From: CALEMW01 sp964343835
GTDB taxonomy: Bacteria; Krumholzibacteriota; Krumholzibacteriia; LZORAL124-64-63
Assembly: GCA_964343835.1 (NCBI GenBank)
Contig: CAYFKR010000013.1
Coordinates: 41,748-105,747, forward strand
Direction of reading: 5' to 3'
DNA length: 64,000 nucleotides
Shown here: piece after piece, positions 48,887-59,910 of the stretch
Position numbering within the stretch: position 1 is the first letter of the stretch
How the letters are laid out: every line of letters starts with the position of its first letter
The notes under the pieces: model-generated
The model's database searches: none
What the model saw: the letters and a program-made list of their open reading frames with translations, nothing else
Told to the model about the DNA's origin: nothing
Made by a program: the position numbers and the translations under genes

Positions 48887-50275
48887 TCAGGCGAAGAACG
48901 TCTCCGCCGCCTCCATGATGCTCTCCGAAAGCGTCGGATGCGGATGGATGGTGAGCGCCACGTCCTGCCAGCGCGCCGCCATCTCGATGGCCAGGGCGGC
49001 CTCGGAAATCAGCTCGCCTGCTCCGGGGCCCGCCAGGCCGATCCCCAACACGCGATCGTTCTCCGGATCGATGATCACCTTGGTCATGCCGTCGTCGCGC
49101 CCGAGGGTCAGGGTGCGGCCGATGCTGCGCCAGGGGATCTTGGCGGTCTTCACCTTGATCTTCTGCGCCTTGGCCTCGGTCTCGGTCAGGCCGACCCAGG
49201 CCACCTCGGGATCGGTGAAGCACACGGCGGGGATGCCGCGGGGCTCGAAGGCGGCGGTCTTGCCGGCGGCCACCTCGGCGGCCACGTTGCCCTCGTGGGT
49301 GGCCTTGTGGGCCAGCATGGGCTGCCCGGTGACGTCGCCGATGGCGAACACGCCGTCCACGTTCGTGCGGCGCAGGGCGTTGACCTTCACGAACCCGCCC
49401 TCGACCTCGATGCCGGCCTCTTCCAGGCCGATGCCGTCCACGTTCGGGCGGCGCCCCACCGAGACCAGCACCTGGTCGAAGACCTGCTCCGACGTCTCGC
49501 CCTTCTTGTCCTCCAGGGTGACGGTCACGCCGTCGTCGCCCTCGGCCAGGGCCAGCACCTTGGTGTTGGTCATGATGGCCTCGAACTGCTTGTCGAGGCG
49601 GCGCTTCACCTGGCTCACCAGGTCGCGGTCGGCGCCGGTCATGATCTGGGGGAGCATCTCCACGACGGTGATCTTGGTGCCGAGGGCGGCGTAGACCGAC
49701 CCCAGCTCGAGACCGATGTAGCCGCCGCCGATCACCAGCAGCGACTCGGGGATGCGCTGCGGATCGAGGGCGCCCGTGCTGTCGATGATCCGGTCGCTCA
49801 ACTCCGTCACGAACGGCGGCAGCGCCGGTCGCGAACCCGTGGCCAGGATGGCCTGGTCGAACGTCAGGTCCGTCTCGCCGCCGTCCACCAGCTCCACCTT
49901 CAGGGCCTTGGGACCGGTGAAGCGCGCGCGGCCGCGAACGTGGGTGACGCCCTTCTTGTCGGCCTTGCCGCCGAGTCCGCCGGTGAGGGTCTCGACGATG
50001 CCGTCCTTCCAGCCGCGCATCTTGTCGATGTCCAGCTCGGGAGCGGCGAAGGTCACGCCCATCTCGTGGCTCTCCTCCGCCTCGCGGATCAGCTTGGCCG
50101 CGTGGAGGAACGCCTTGCTCGGGATGCAGCCGCGGTGCAGGCATACGCCGCCGGGGTTGGCCTCGGGTTCGACGATGGTCACGTCCAGGCCCAGGTCCGC
50201 GGCGCGGAACGCCGCGGCGTAGCCGCCGGGGCCGGCGCCGATCACGACCAGGGGGGCATGAGTGGTCTCGCTCAT
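48887..50275 (-). CDS. lpdA: Dihydrolipoyl dehydrogenase (E3)
   Basis: A 462-residue flavoprotein that reoxidises dihydrolipoamide with NAD+ as E3 of 2-oxoacid dehydrogenase complexes. It shows FAD-binding VVIGAGPGGYAAAFRAADLG, the redox disulfide GGVCLHRGCIPSK (Cys45, Cys50), the NAD site VIGGGYIGLELGSVYAALG and FAIGDVTGQPMLAHKA. The C-terminal active-site block is IHPHPTLSE. Length is normal. The ATG overlaps the TGA of aceF by 4 bases with GGAG ahead. As third gene after aceE and aceF it is the dedicated E3 of the pyruvate complex. Confidence 0.97.
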   Translation of the reverse strand: MSETTHAPLVVIGAGPGGYAAAFRAADLGLDVTIVEPEANPGGVCLHRGCIPSKAFLHAAKLIREAEESHEMGVTFAAPELDIDKMRGWKDGIVETLTGGLGGKADKKGVTHVRGRARFTGPKALKVELVDGGETDLTFDQAILATGSRPALPPFVTELSDRIIDSTGALDPQRIPESLLVIGGGYIGLELGSVYAALGTKITVVEMLPQIMTGADRDLVSQVKRRLDKQFEAIMTNTKVLALAEGDDGVTVTLEDKKGETSEQVFDQVLVSVGRRPNVDGIGLEEAGIEVEGGFVKVNALRRTNVDGVFAIGDVTGQPMLAHKATHEGNVAAEVAAGKTAAFEPRGIPAVCFTDPEVAWVGLTETEAKAQKIKVKTAKIPWRSIGRTLTLGRDDGMTKVIIDPENDRVLGIGLAGPGAGELISEAALAIEMAARWQDVALTIHPHPTLSESIMEAAETFFA

Positions 50276-51594
50276 GACGGATCCTCCATCACCAGCATCA
50301 GCGGCTGCTCGAGGGCGTTGCAGATCCAGCGCAGGAAGCGGGCGCCGTCGGCGCCGTCCACCACGCGGTGGTCGTAGCTCAGCGACAGGGGCATGCGCAG
50401 GCGGGGCTGGAAGCCGTCGCCCTGCCACACCGGCTCCATCTCCGAGCGCGACACGCCCAGGATGGCCACCTGCGGCGCGTAGACGATGGGCGTGAAGCCC
50501 GTGCCGCCGATGCCGCCCAGGTTGCTGATGGTGAACGTGCCGCCCTCCATGTCCGCCGGCGAGATGCGCCGCTCGCGCGTCTTCTCGGCGGTGGCATTGA
50601 GCTCGGTGGCCAAGGTCACGACGCCCTTCTTGTCGGCGTCGCGCAGCACCGGCACCAGCAGGCCGCCGGGGGTGTCCACGGCCACGCCCACGTGCACGTA
50701 CTTCTTCACGACCAGCTCGCCGGCCTCGAGATCGAGACTGCTGTTGAGCTGGGGGAACGCGCGCAGCGCCTCGGCCACCACGCGCACCAGGATGGCGGTC
50801 ATGGTGAGCTTGGACTCGGGCTCGGCGGTCTTGTTGAACTGCTTGCGATACTCTTCGAGGGCTGTGACGTCGGCCTTGTCGTCCTGGGTCACGCGCGGGG
50901 CGGTGGCCCATGCGTAGGCCATGGCGTCGGCGGTGATCTTGCGCACCTGCGACAGGGGCTGCCGCTCGATCTCGCCCCACTTGGCGAAGTCGGGCAGCGG
51001 CTTCGACGGTACGCCGCCGCCGGTCGCGGGCCGGGCGCCGCCGGCCATCACGCGTTTGACGAACTCGCGCACGTCCTGCTCGGAGATGCGGCCGCCGGGG
51101 CCGGAGCCGGCCACGGCATGGATGTCCACGCCCAGCTCGCGGGCGAAGCGCCGCACGATGGGCGACGCGGGGGCCACCTCGCCCGGAGGCGTCACGTCGG
51201 TGCGCGGGGGCGGGAGGGCAGCGCCGGTCGGGGCGGGTGCAGGAGCCGGAGCGGCCGCCGGAGACGGAGCCGCAGCGGGCGCCTCGGAGGTGGGCGCCGG
51301 CTCGGGGTCGTCATCGGCCGGCGCAGCGGGCTCGGCCGGGGCCGCCTTGGCGTCCCCCTCCGGCTCGCCGGCCATGACCACCTGGCCCACGTCCACTTCC
51401 TGGCCGTCCTCGACCAGGATGTCGGTGATGGTGCCGGTGAACGGCGACGGCACGGCCACCACGGCCTTGTCCGTCTCCATCTCCAGCAGGGTCTGGTCCT
51501 CCTCGACGCGCTCGCCCACCTCGACGCTCACGCCGATCACGACGCCCTTCACCACGCCGTCGCTGACCTCGGGGACTCGGATCTCTTGCTTCAT
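50272..51594 (-). CDS. aceF: Pyruvate dehydrogenase complex dihydrolipoyl acetyltransferase (E2)
   Basis: A 440-residue E2 subunit. One N-terminal lipoyl domain (residues ~1-78) has the lipoylated Lys43 in EMETDKAVVAVPSP. An Ala/Pro linker follows (~80-150). The peripheral subunit-binding domain is ASPIVRRFARELGVDIHAVAGSGPGGRI, and the catalytic domain ends SYDHRVVDGADGARFL, with the active-site His and Asp. It transfers acetyl groups from lipoate to CoA. Many AceE-type E2 proteins have two or three lipoyl domains, so a single one is on the short side. AGGAGGAG, overlapping the aceE stop, precedes the ATG. Confidence 0.95.
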   Translation of the reverse strand: MKQEIRVPEVSDGVVKGVVIGVSVEVGERVEEDQTLLEMETDKAVVAVPSPFTGTITDILVEDGQEVDVGQVVMAGEPEGDAKAAPAEPAAPADDDPEPAPTSEAPAAAPSPAAAPAPAPAPTGAALPPPRTDVTPPGEVAPASPIVRRFARELGVDIHAVAGSGPGGRISEQDVREFVKRVMAGGARPATGGGVPSKPLPDFAKWGEIERQPLSQVRKITADAMAYAWATAPRVTQDDKADVTALEEYRKQFNKTAEPESKLTMTAILVRVVAEALRAFPQLNSSLDLEAGELVVKKYVHVGVAVDTPGGLLVPVLRDADKKGVVTLATELNATAEKTRERRISPADMEGGTFTISNLGGIGGTGFTPIVYAPQVAILGVSRSEMEPVWQGDGFQPRLRMPLSLSYDHRVVDGADGARFLRWICNALEQPLMLVMEDPS

Positions 51595-51602
51595 AGCTCC
51601 TC

Positions 51603-54275
<2,673 letters not shown>

Positions 54276-54365
54276 GACGGCCTTCCTTTCGCTCTGACGC
54301 TGGATCTGGGTTCTTCGGGGGCGTCGGTTCACGCCCCCATATGGATAATCGGATTAGCCGTGGCG

Positions 54366-54929
54366 TCAATGGGATTTGCAGGGACGATGCCTCCTGGCCC
54401 ACCCGAGGATCGCGACACCTCCAACCGCCATCGCTCCAGCCGCCGCATTGAATAGCAGATCTCGTACATCGAACACACGACTCGGCAAAAAGTACTGAAT
54501 CCCCTCGTCCACAGCTCCGAGCGCCGCGGTGATCAGGGCGGCAACCAAAGCAGGATGCCGCACCGTTCCCCCCGCCTCCCGCCGTTCCACAATCGCCGCA
54601 TGCACCAGCAGCGCCACCACGGAGTACTCGATCAGGTGGGTCCGCTCCGCGGGATTCGACATGCGGACGAAGGTGAGCAGGTAGGTGGCGATCACGCCGA
54701 CGGCGACGCCCGCCTCGGCGCGGCCCGGCCGGCGGCGCAGCCCATGAGTGGCCACGGACGCCCACACGAGGACGACCCCGAGCCCGAAGGCGGCCCCGAG
54801 CAGTCCGCCTTCGCCGAGAGCCCCCACGATGGTCCCGGCCAGCCCCAGCGTGGACCAGATGGCGATCACCACGCCCAGGGTCAGCAACCACAGCCGTCGT
54901 TCGCGCGGCGATGTGAAGAGGAGCTTCAT
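54366..54929 (-). CDS. VanZ-like family membrane protein
   Basis: A 187-residue integral membrane protein with four or five helices. The VanZ-like signature is visible as HLIEYSVVALLVHAAIV (the E-Y pair) and AALGAVDEGIQYFLPSRVFDVRDLLFNAAA (D-E-x-x-Q and R-x-x-D-x-x-x-N). VanZ was named for teicoplanin resistance, but most members have no known link to antibiotics. The ATG overlaps the TGA of the SnoaL-like gene. It is the last gene of a four-gene operon. Confidence 0.85.
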   Translation of the reverse strand: MKLLFTSPRERRLWLLTLGVVIAIWSTLGLAGTIVGALGEGGLLGAAFGLGVVLVWASVATHGLRRRPGRAEAGVAVGVIATYLLTFVRMSNPAERTHLIEYSVVALLVHAAIVERREAGGTVRHPALVAALITAALGAVDEGIQYFLPSRVFDVRDLLFNAAAGAMAVGGVAILGWARRHRPCKSH

Positions 54930-55318
54930 TCCTGCTCGACCGGCACCATGGTGTTCGCGTCGCGGACGACGACCCAGCCGTCGCCGTCGCGTCGGAGGAT
55001 GGAAAGGGAGTGGCCCGCCATCTTCGACGTCTTCCCCGTACTCACGTTCTTCGAGACGAGCCCGAGCGACGCCCTCAACCATGCGTGGTCGCCGCTCACC
55101 TCGATCTCCTCGATCGAGCAGTCGAGCTCGAACTCGTAGCCCGAGGGGTCGCCGGTGGCGGCGGCGGCGTAGGTCGCCTTGTCCATGAGGCCGGCGCCCG
55201 GCACCAGGAACACCGCGTCGTCGTCGATGAGGCTCTCGGCGAGGGGGAGATCGCCCACGGTGGTGGCCTTGATCCAGTCATCGAACCACTGGCGGATGGC
55301 CTGTTCGTCGCGTGTCAT
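54926..55318 (-). CDS. SnoaL/NTF2-like protein
   Basis: A 130-residue protein with the NTF2-like fold of the SnoaL/DUF4440 type: EQAIRQWFDDWIKATTVGDLPLAESLIDDDAVFLVPG (helix-helix then first strand), ATYAAAA, and HAWLRASLGLVSKN..GHSLSILRRDGDGWVVVRDANTMV in the sheet. Members bind small molecules or act as hydratases; no catalytic set is certain here. Its start overlaps the YdeI-like gene's stop, and its stop overlaps the VanZ-like start, both by ATGA. GAAAGGA precedes the ATG. Confidence 0.85.
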   Translation of the reverse strand: MTRDEQAIRQWFDDWIKATTVGDLPLAESLIDDDAVFLVPGAGLMDKATYAAAATGDPSGYEFELDCSIEEIEVSGDHAWLRASLGLVSKNVSTGKTSKMAGHSLSILRRDGDGWVVVRDANTMVPVEQE

Positions 55319-55917
55319 GAAGAGGGTCCTTTCTCGGGCGGGCGGAGCGGCTTCACCTTGCGGCCCGCCGCGCAATCCTCGATCAGCGTCGTCAGGCGGC
55401 GCTCGCGGGTCTCCTCGCGCTTGGCGCTCATGATCCAGTTCGTCACCTGGCGGCGGTAGCCGGGCGGGCGGGTTTCCCAGTCGCGCCAGGCGGCCTCGTT
55501 CTCGCGAAGTCTGGCGGCGTACTCGTCGGACAGTTCGAGGTCCTGCTTCTGTTCGTAGGAGTATCCGCCCGTCGGTTCCATGACGCGTTTCTCGAACGCA
55601 GCGTGTCCGGCCGCCACCACCTTGCCCTCCGCGGTCATCGCCTCGAACCGAACGATGTTGCGGTGACTCCAGATGCTCTTCGCGCGGCGGGGCGTGAAGC
55701 GAATGGTGTACGACTCGTCGTCGACGGTCTTGCGGATGCCGTCGATCCAGCCGAAGCACAGGGCCTCGTCCACGCTCTCTTCCCAGGTCAGGCTGAGGCG
55801 TTTGGTCGCCTTCTTCCAGTAGCCGACCCAGAGCTCGTCGACGGTCTCGTGATGGCGCTCGAGCCACTCGCGGAAGAGGGCGGCGCTTGCGAAGTGGGTG
55901 ACGTCACGCGGCTCCAT
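55315..55917 (-). CDS. YdeI/OmpD-associated family protein
   Basis: A 200-residue soluble protein of the YdeI (bacteriocin-protection, OmpD-associated) family. The blocks HHETVDELWVGYWKKATKRLSLTWEESVDEALCFGWIDG and RFTPRRAKSIWSHRNI are characteristic, with a C-terminal helical part (DYEYAARLREN-like, ETRERRLTTLIEDCAAGRK). The family's biochemical role is unclear. The ATG at 55917 follows the YCII-like gene by 5 bp and overlaps the next gene by ATGA. Confidence 0.9.
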   Translation of the reverse strand: MEPRDVTHFASAALFREWLERHHETVDELWVGYWKKATKRLSLTWEESVDEALCFGWIDGIRKTVDDESYTIRFTPRRAKSIWSHRNIVRFEAMTAEGKVVAAGHAAFEKRVMEPTGGYSYEQKQDLELSDEYAARLRENEAAWRDWETRPPGYRRQVTNWIMSAKREETRERRLTTLIEDCAAGRKVKPLRPPEKGPSS

Positions 55918-55922
55918 GCGGA

Positions 55923-56204
55923 TCAGAACGCCGATCCCACGACCACGGTCCACTCGCGCACCCGCCAGCCGGTGACGAGTTCGTTGAGCACGTACGGGTC
56001 ATTCTCGGCGAACGCTTCCACGGCGGCCCGGTCGTCAACCTTGAAGACGATGGCCGCGCCGTCGGCCGGGTCGGCGTAGGCGCCGCCCAGGACGATCTCC
56101 CCGCGGTCGACGTAGCCGCTCACGTGGGCGAAGTGGTTCTCGCGGTGGGGCGTGCGACGCTCGAGGATGTTCTCGACGTAGTCGTAGAAGAGGATGAAGT
56201 ACAT
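55923..56204 (-). CDS. YCII-related protein
   Basis: A 93-residue soluble protein of the YciI-like superfamily. It shows ENHFAHVSGYVDRGEIVLGGAYADPADGAAIVFKVDDRAAVEAFAENDPYVLNELVTGWRVREW in overall pattern: the conserved His, the G-G strand, and Asp before the final strands. Members are small dimeric putative enzymes. GGGAGG lies 6 bases before the ATG. It is the first gene of the 56204-54366 operon. Confidence 0.92.
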   Translation of the reverse strand: MYFILFYDYVENILERRTPHRENHFAHVSGYVDRGEIVLGGAYADPADGAAIVFKVDDRAAVEAFAENDPYVLNELVTGWRVREWTVVVGSAF

Positions 56205-56345
56205 GAGGTCCTCCCGATCGGTTGGTGGGTCCGGTCCAGCCTACATGATCACGGCGCCTGCCGCCCGGAGAATACGCCGGATGCCGTATGTTCCCGGCGG
56301 CCGGGGACTCCTACCATGGTGGGATTCCTTGAACCGGAGGCCGTC

Positions 56346-57863
56346 ATGACCATGTCCCACATCCGCCGTATCGCAGCCGCAGTGCTAATGACCCTCGTCC
56401 TGGCGGCCCCCGCAGTCGTCTCCGCCGCCGACGTCATCCAGCAGCAGGCCTTTCACGATGCCCTCGGTGCCGCCCTCAACGCCTCCCGGCTGTTCGAGGA
56501 CGCCAAGTACTCGTCGGGCCGCACCGAGGTTCACGGCACGGCCAGCGAAATGCTGCCCGACTCCGGGCCGTGGGGCGCCTGGCGTCTCATCCCCCGCGGC
56601 AACTGGGATGTCGAGGGCTACGGCATGAAGACGGTCTTCTCAGCGTCGGGCGTGGCCGTCGTGACGAACCGCGGCATCGGCTACGACTTCGCCATGCTCA
56701 CCCAGCCCATCCCCGCCATCGTGTTCGATCGCGTGGTGGAGAAGCTGGAGGACCGGCTCGACGATTTCCAGGATCGCCCCGCACCCGCCACGGTGGAATG
56801 GGGCGTCCAGGACGGCTGCATCCTGATCGCCGCCTCCCACGACTGGAACGGGAACGCCAACACGGTCGTGCTCAAGGACCAGCTCCACAGCCTGATCCTG
56901 CGCTCGAAAGGGCTGATCGGCGACATCATCATGCACTCCATCAGGGAGCGCGATGAGCTTCGCGACGACTACAAGGACCGCCGCTATACCACCGTCACCC
57001 GGGAAGAATTCGAACTCCTCGTCGACAGGGACGATTGGTCGCCCTGGTTCAAGGGAACCGACACGGCCGCCGGCGGCACCTGGTCGTTCGTGGTGGAAGA
57101 TGAGCCGTACATCATCCACAACCACGGCGACCGCATCGAGTTCGTGCACCAGAACCCCGTCCCCGCCGGCCTGGGCGAACAGGGCCGCACGGCCCTGCTC
57201 GAGCAGCTGACCGCCATCGCCCACAAGGCGGATGCTGAGGACGACCCGACCGTCAGCGTCGCCTGGTCCGGAAGCGAACTCCACGTCAGCCTCGTCTACG
57301 ACCTGACCGACGGCGTGAAGGGCGACCGCTTCGAGAAGTGGTACAAGAAGCTGTGGGAGGACTACGGCACCGACGTGGGCAAGAAGTTCCGCAAGGTACT
57401 CGAGCAGATTGAAAAGGACAGACGCGATGCGAAGCCCACGTCGCTGGACATGGGCGCGTTCCTCGCCCTCATCGACGACGGCCTGGAAGATATCTCACTG
57501 GCCGACGGTTCCGGCCCCGGCGGCTCCTGGAGCTTCATCATGGCCGACGACTACGACGTGGAGGTCCACAACCGAGGCGACTCCATGGAACTGTGGCTGA
57601 ACCTGCAAGTGCCCGACGGCGCCGATCCCGAAGCCACCTTGGCCTCCGCCGTGAAGGCGGTGGGCGACCGTCGCCCCAAGCAGGCCGACTCCGTGACGGT
57701 GGACTGGTATCCCGGCGCGGAGGGGAACTGGATCGCGGTCACGGCGACATGCCGCTTCGACGGGAACAGGAAGGGCAAGCAGATCCGCGAGTGCTACGAG
57801 CACTTCACGCGGGATTGGTGCAGGGAGATGCAGTCGCGGATCCTGAAGGCCTTCTCAGGCTGA
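56346..57863 (+). CDS. Exported protein with three ~150-residue repeats, unknown function
   Basis: A 505-residue exported protein with signal peptide ending AVVSAA. The mature part has three repeats built on the same plan: GPWGAWRLIPRGNW, AAGGTWSFVVEDEPYIIHNHGD and GPGGSWSFIMADDYDVEVHNRGD each open a unit of beta strands followed by a Lys/Glu/Asp-rich helix (FRKVLEQIEKDRRD). The fold could be YbjN/chaperone-like, but I cannot name a family. CGGAGG lies ahead of the ATG. It converges on the 57855 gene with a 9-base overlap. Confidence 0.75.
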   Translation: MTMSHIRRIAAAVLMTLVLAAPAVVSAADVIQQQAFHDALGAALNASRLFEDAKYSSGRTEVHGTASEMLPDSGPWGAWRLIPRGNWDVEGYGMKTVFSASGVAVVTNRGIGYDFAMLTQPIPAIVFDRVVEKLEDRLDDFQDRPAPATVEWGVQDGCILIAASHDWNGNANTVVLKDQLHSLILRSKGLIGDIIMHSIRERDELRDDYKDRRYTTVTREEFELLVDRDDWSPWFKGTDTAAGGTWSFVVEDEPYIIHNHGDRIEFVHQNPVPAGLGEQGRTALLEQLTAIAHKADAEDDPTVSVAWSGSELHVSLVYDLTDGVKGDRFEKWYKKLWEDYGTDVGKKFRKVLEQIEKDRRDAKPTSLDMGAFLALIDDGLEDISLADGSGPGGSWSFIMADDYDVEVHNRGDSMELWLNLQVPDGADPEATLASAVKAVGDRRPKQADSVTVDWYPGAEGNWIAVTATCRFDGNRKGKQIRECYEHFTRDWCREMQSRILKAFSG

Positions 57864-58400
57864 TCGCGCCGAGGCGGCGAAGCGGCGCGCCGCCAGCACC
57901 CACAGGCCCGTGAAGATGACGGTGGCCCCGATCACGTCCCACGGCCACGCGTTCGCCCCCACGCCGGCGCCCGAGCCCAGGGCGTACGCACCGACGGCGA
58001 TCTGGGCTGCAGCCGCGCCGACCATGGTCCGCGCCAGCCCCGCGGGCCGCAACCTCGCGATCGCCGACCCGACCAGCACCACGCCCAACACCCCCGCGAA
58101 CAGCAGGTTCTCGGCCTGGCCCTCCGACCCGATGATCCCGACGGCCATGTTCACGAACACGAGCCCGACCCCGGCGCCGGCCGCGACGGCCGCGCCTTCC
58201 AGGTACGCACGGTCACCGCGCACCCGACCCGCGATCTCGACCACGCCGCAGGCCACGGCCAGCATCACCGCGAAGATCAGATAGTCGCCCGTCTTCCACG
58301 CGAACCCTTCAGCGACCCGACCAGCGACCACCGGCACGAGGAACAGGCACCCCACCGCGATCCAGACGCGGTTGCTCCAGGGATGCCTGCGCGCCTCCAT
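57855..58400 (-). CDS. Integral membrane protein of unknown function
   Basis: A 181-residue protein with five or six membrane helices (WIAVGCLFLVPVVAGRVAEG, YLIFAVMLAVACGVVEIAG, AVAAGAGVGLVFVNMAVGIIG, LLFAGVLGVVLVGSAIARL, VGAAAAQIAVGAYALG, VIGATVIFTGLWVLAARRF). It resembles small proteins often annotated as hypothetical membrane proteins, with no catalytic or transport motif. Its ATG shares a base with the stop of the VOC gene, GGGAGG upstream, so the two are coupled. Confidence 0.75.
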   Translation of the reverse strand: MEARRHPWSNRVWIAVGCLFLVPVVAGRVAEGFAWKTGDYLIFAVMLAVACGVVEIAGRVRGDRAYLEGAAVAAGAGVGLVFVNMAVGIIGSEGQAENLLFAGVLGVVLVGSAIARLRPAGLARTMVGAAAAQIAVGAYALGSGAGVGANAWPWDVIGATVIFTGLWVLAARRFAASARSA

Positions 58401-58810
58401 CACGGCACCTCCCACAGGCCCTGCTCCACGCCGCCCATGAAGTAGATGGCGATGACGCCGTAGCCGGGGATCTCCATGCGCTCGATGGCGATCTCCGCGC
58501 CCAGGTCGGCGGCGCGCTTCACGGCGGCGTCGAGGTCGTCGACGCGCAGGTAGGTACGGACCACCGTCTTCTCCTGGTCGTGCATGGGAGCGCGGATGCT
58601 GCAGAGGGAGCCGTCGGGCATGGTCGCCGTGATGGCGCCGCCGAGCAGGGGAACCGGTTCGCCGAACTCGAAGCCGAAGGCGGCGCTGTACACGGCGGCG
58701 GTCGCCTCGACGTCGGGCGTGACGATCTCGAAGAAGTGGATGGCCGGGGGTTCGGCGAAGGCGGTCAGCGGAGCGAGGGTCAGCAGGGCAAGGGCGAGGA
58801 CTCGTTTCAC
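58400..58810 (-). CDS. Exported VOC (glyoxalase/bleomycin-resistance-like) protein
   Basis: A 136-residue protein with a clear signal peptide (LALALLTLAPLTAFA) before a VOC-fold domain: AIHFFEIVTPDVEATAAVYSAAFGFEFG (first beta-alpha-beta unit with the metal-site Glu), RTYLRVDDLDAAVKRAADLGAEI and GVIAIYFMGG. VOC proteins bind metals or drugs, but export is not usual. The start is a GTG with GGAGGGA 6 bases upstream. It is coupled to the membrane protein gene that follows. Function is unknown. Confidence 0.82.
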   Translation of the reverse strand: MKRVLALALLTLAPLTAFAEPPAIHFFEIVTPDVEATAAVYSAAFGFEFGEPVPLLGGAITATMPDGSLCSIRAPMHDQEKTVVRTYLRVDDLDAAVKRAADLGAEIAIERMEIPGYGVIAIYFMGGVEQGLWEVP

Positions 58811-58829
58811 GGCGTTCCCTCCGGTGGAG

Positions 58830-59327
58830 TCAGAACCAGGATCGTTCCATTCCCGCCGCCCGCCGTGCGTCGGCGAGCTGGCCCCGATGCATCAGCCAAT
58901 GGTCGGCCGCGAACTGGAAGCACAGGCGACGGGTGCCGAACATGGCCTCGTGCCCATCGGGTGCGGCGGCGCTCGGCGTGTCGAGATCGTCTTCGGACAT
59001 GGTAGCGAGGAGCGCCAGCGTCCGCTCGCGCATGTCGCGGCAGAGGGCGAGGGTCGCGTCGAACGGGGGGTACATGTCCGGGTCCGGGGAAACATCGGCG
59101 CCGTCGAAGGGTTCCTCGTGATCGGCCAGCGGGTTGGGATCGCCGAGCATGAAGCCGTGGATCACGGCGCCCTCGATGAAGGCGAGGTGGCCGAGGGTCC
59201 ACAGGGTGTGGGCGCCGCCGTTGGGGGTCGGGGGGACCAGGGCGTGGCCGCGCATGTCCTCGATGCGGGCGAGGGTGATGGTGCGGGAGGTGGCGAGGTT
59301 GTGGCGGATGAGGTCGATGGTGTTCAT
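58830..59327 (-). CDS. DinB-family protein
   Basis: A 165-residue cytoplasmic four-helix-bundle protein of the DinB/YfiT-like superfamily. It shows LIRHNLATSRTITLARIEDM, HTLWTLGHLAFIEGAVIHGF (first metal-binding His) and HWLMHRGQLADARRAAG (last His pair). Such proteins bind a divalent metal; some are thiol transferases. The ATG lacks a strong ribosome site. It lies 19 bp upstream of the VOC gene on the same strand. Confidence 0.88.
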   Translation of the reverse strand: MNTIDLIRHNLATSRTITLARIEDMRGHALVPPTPNGGAHTLWTLGHLAFIEGAVIHGFMLGDPNPLADHEEPFDGADVSPDPDMYPPFDATLALCRDMRERTLALLATMSEDDLDTPSAAAPDGHEAMFGTRRLCFQFAADHWLMHRGQLADARRAAGMERSWF

Positions 59328-59370
59328 GGGGGGATTGAATCATGGGGCGAGGATGGAATCCAGCGCAGGG

Positions 59371-59910
59371 TCAGGATCGTTCGGCGGTAAGGCCCCGGCA
59401 GGTGCAAAGAAGCTCATAGGTGACGACGCCTCCCACCTTGCTCCCCGCACGAGTACGATCGAGTTCCTCAACACGTGGCCCCGCCTCGCCTACGGCGGAG
59501 AAGTCCTGTTCATGGATCCGCTCCACCCGCCAGCGATAGGTGATGTGAGGCAATCCCGGTAGGCCCTCATAGCTCTCCTTCCAGAAGAAGGGGTCCGGAC
59601 TCAGGACCATCCGCCCCTCGATCCACTCAGCCGCGACGTCCGGTTCGCCCAGGTCGTCGCTGACATAACAGAGGTAGCCAGCGTCGAGTACCGTGACGTG
59701 CGGCCGTGCGGCGACGACCCGGGCGACGAATGCGTGCTCATCCCCCGATTCATGCCGAAGCGCCGGAGTCCGGACCTCCGACGCTCCCTGTTTCATCGCG
59801 TAGACGCAGAGCGCGAAGTCGAGCTCGTCGCCGATGCCGAGTTCTGGGTAGTTGCCGTCGTGGATGATCCAGTCGGACAGGGAGAGGGTCAGGGGGTTGG
59901 GCCTATTCAT
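59371..59910 (-). CDS. Protein of unknown function, translationally coupled to the propeller gene
   Basis: A 179-residue soluble protein with no signal peptide: it opens MNRPNPLTLSLSDWIIHDGN and has FALCVYAMKQG, HVTVLDAGYLCYVSDD and HITYRWRVERIHEQDF in mixed alpha/beta text with many aromatic residues. It contains no motif that I recognise. The start overlaps the last 8 bases of the upstream propeller gene in another frame, so it is likely translated with it. It could be an accessory of that protein. Confidence 0.6.
   Translation of the reverse strand: MNRPNPLTLSLSDWIIHDGNYPELGIGDELDFALCVYAMKQGASEVRTPALRHESGDEHAFVARVVAARPHVTVLDAGYLCYVSDDLGEPDVAAEWIEGRMVLSPDPFFWKESYEGLPGLPHITYRWRVERIHEQDFSAVGEAGPRVEELDRTRAGSKVGGVVTYELLCTCRGLTAERS

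Noticed and set aside
54366..54929. Glycopeptide (teicoplanin) resistance gene
   Set aside because: VanZ-like proteins are widespread without resistance; no other van genes are nearby.
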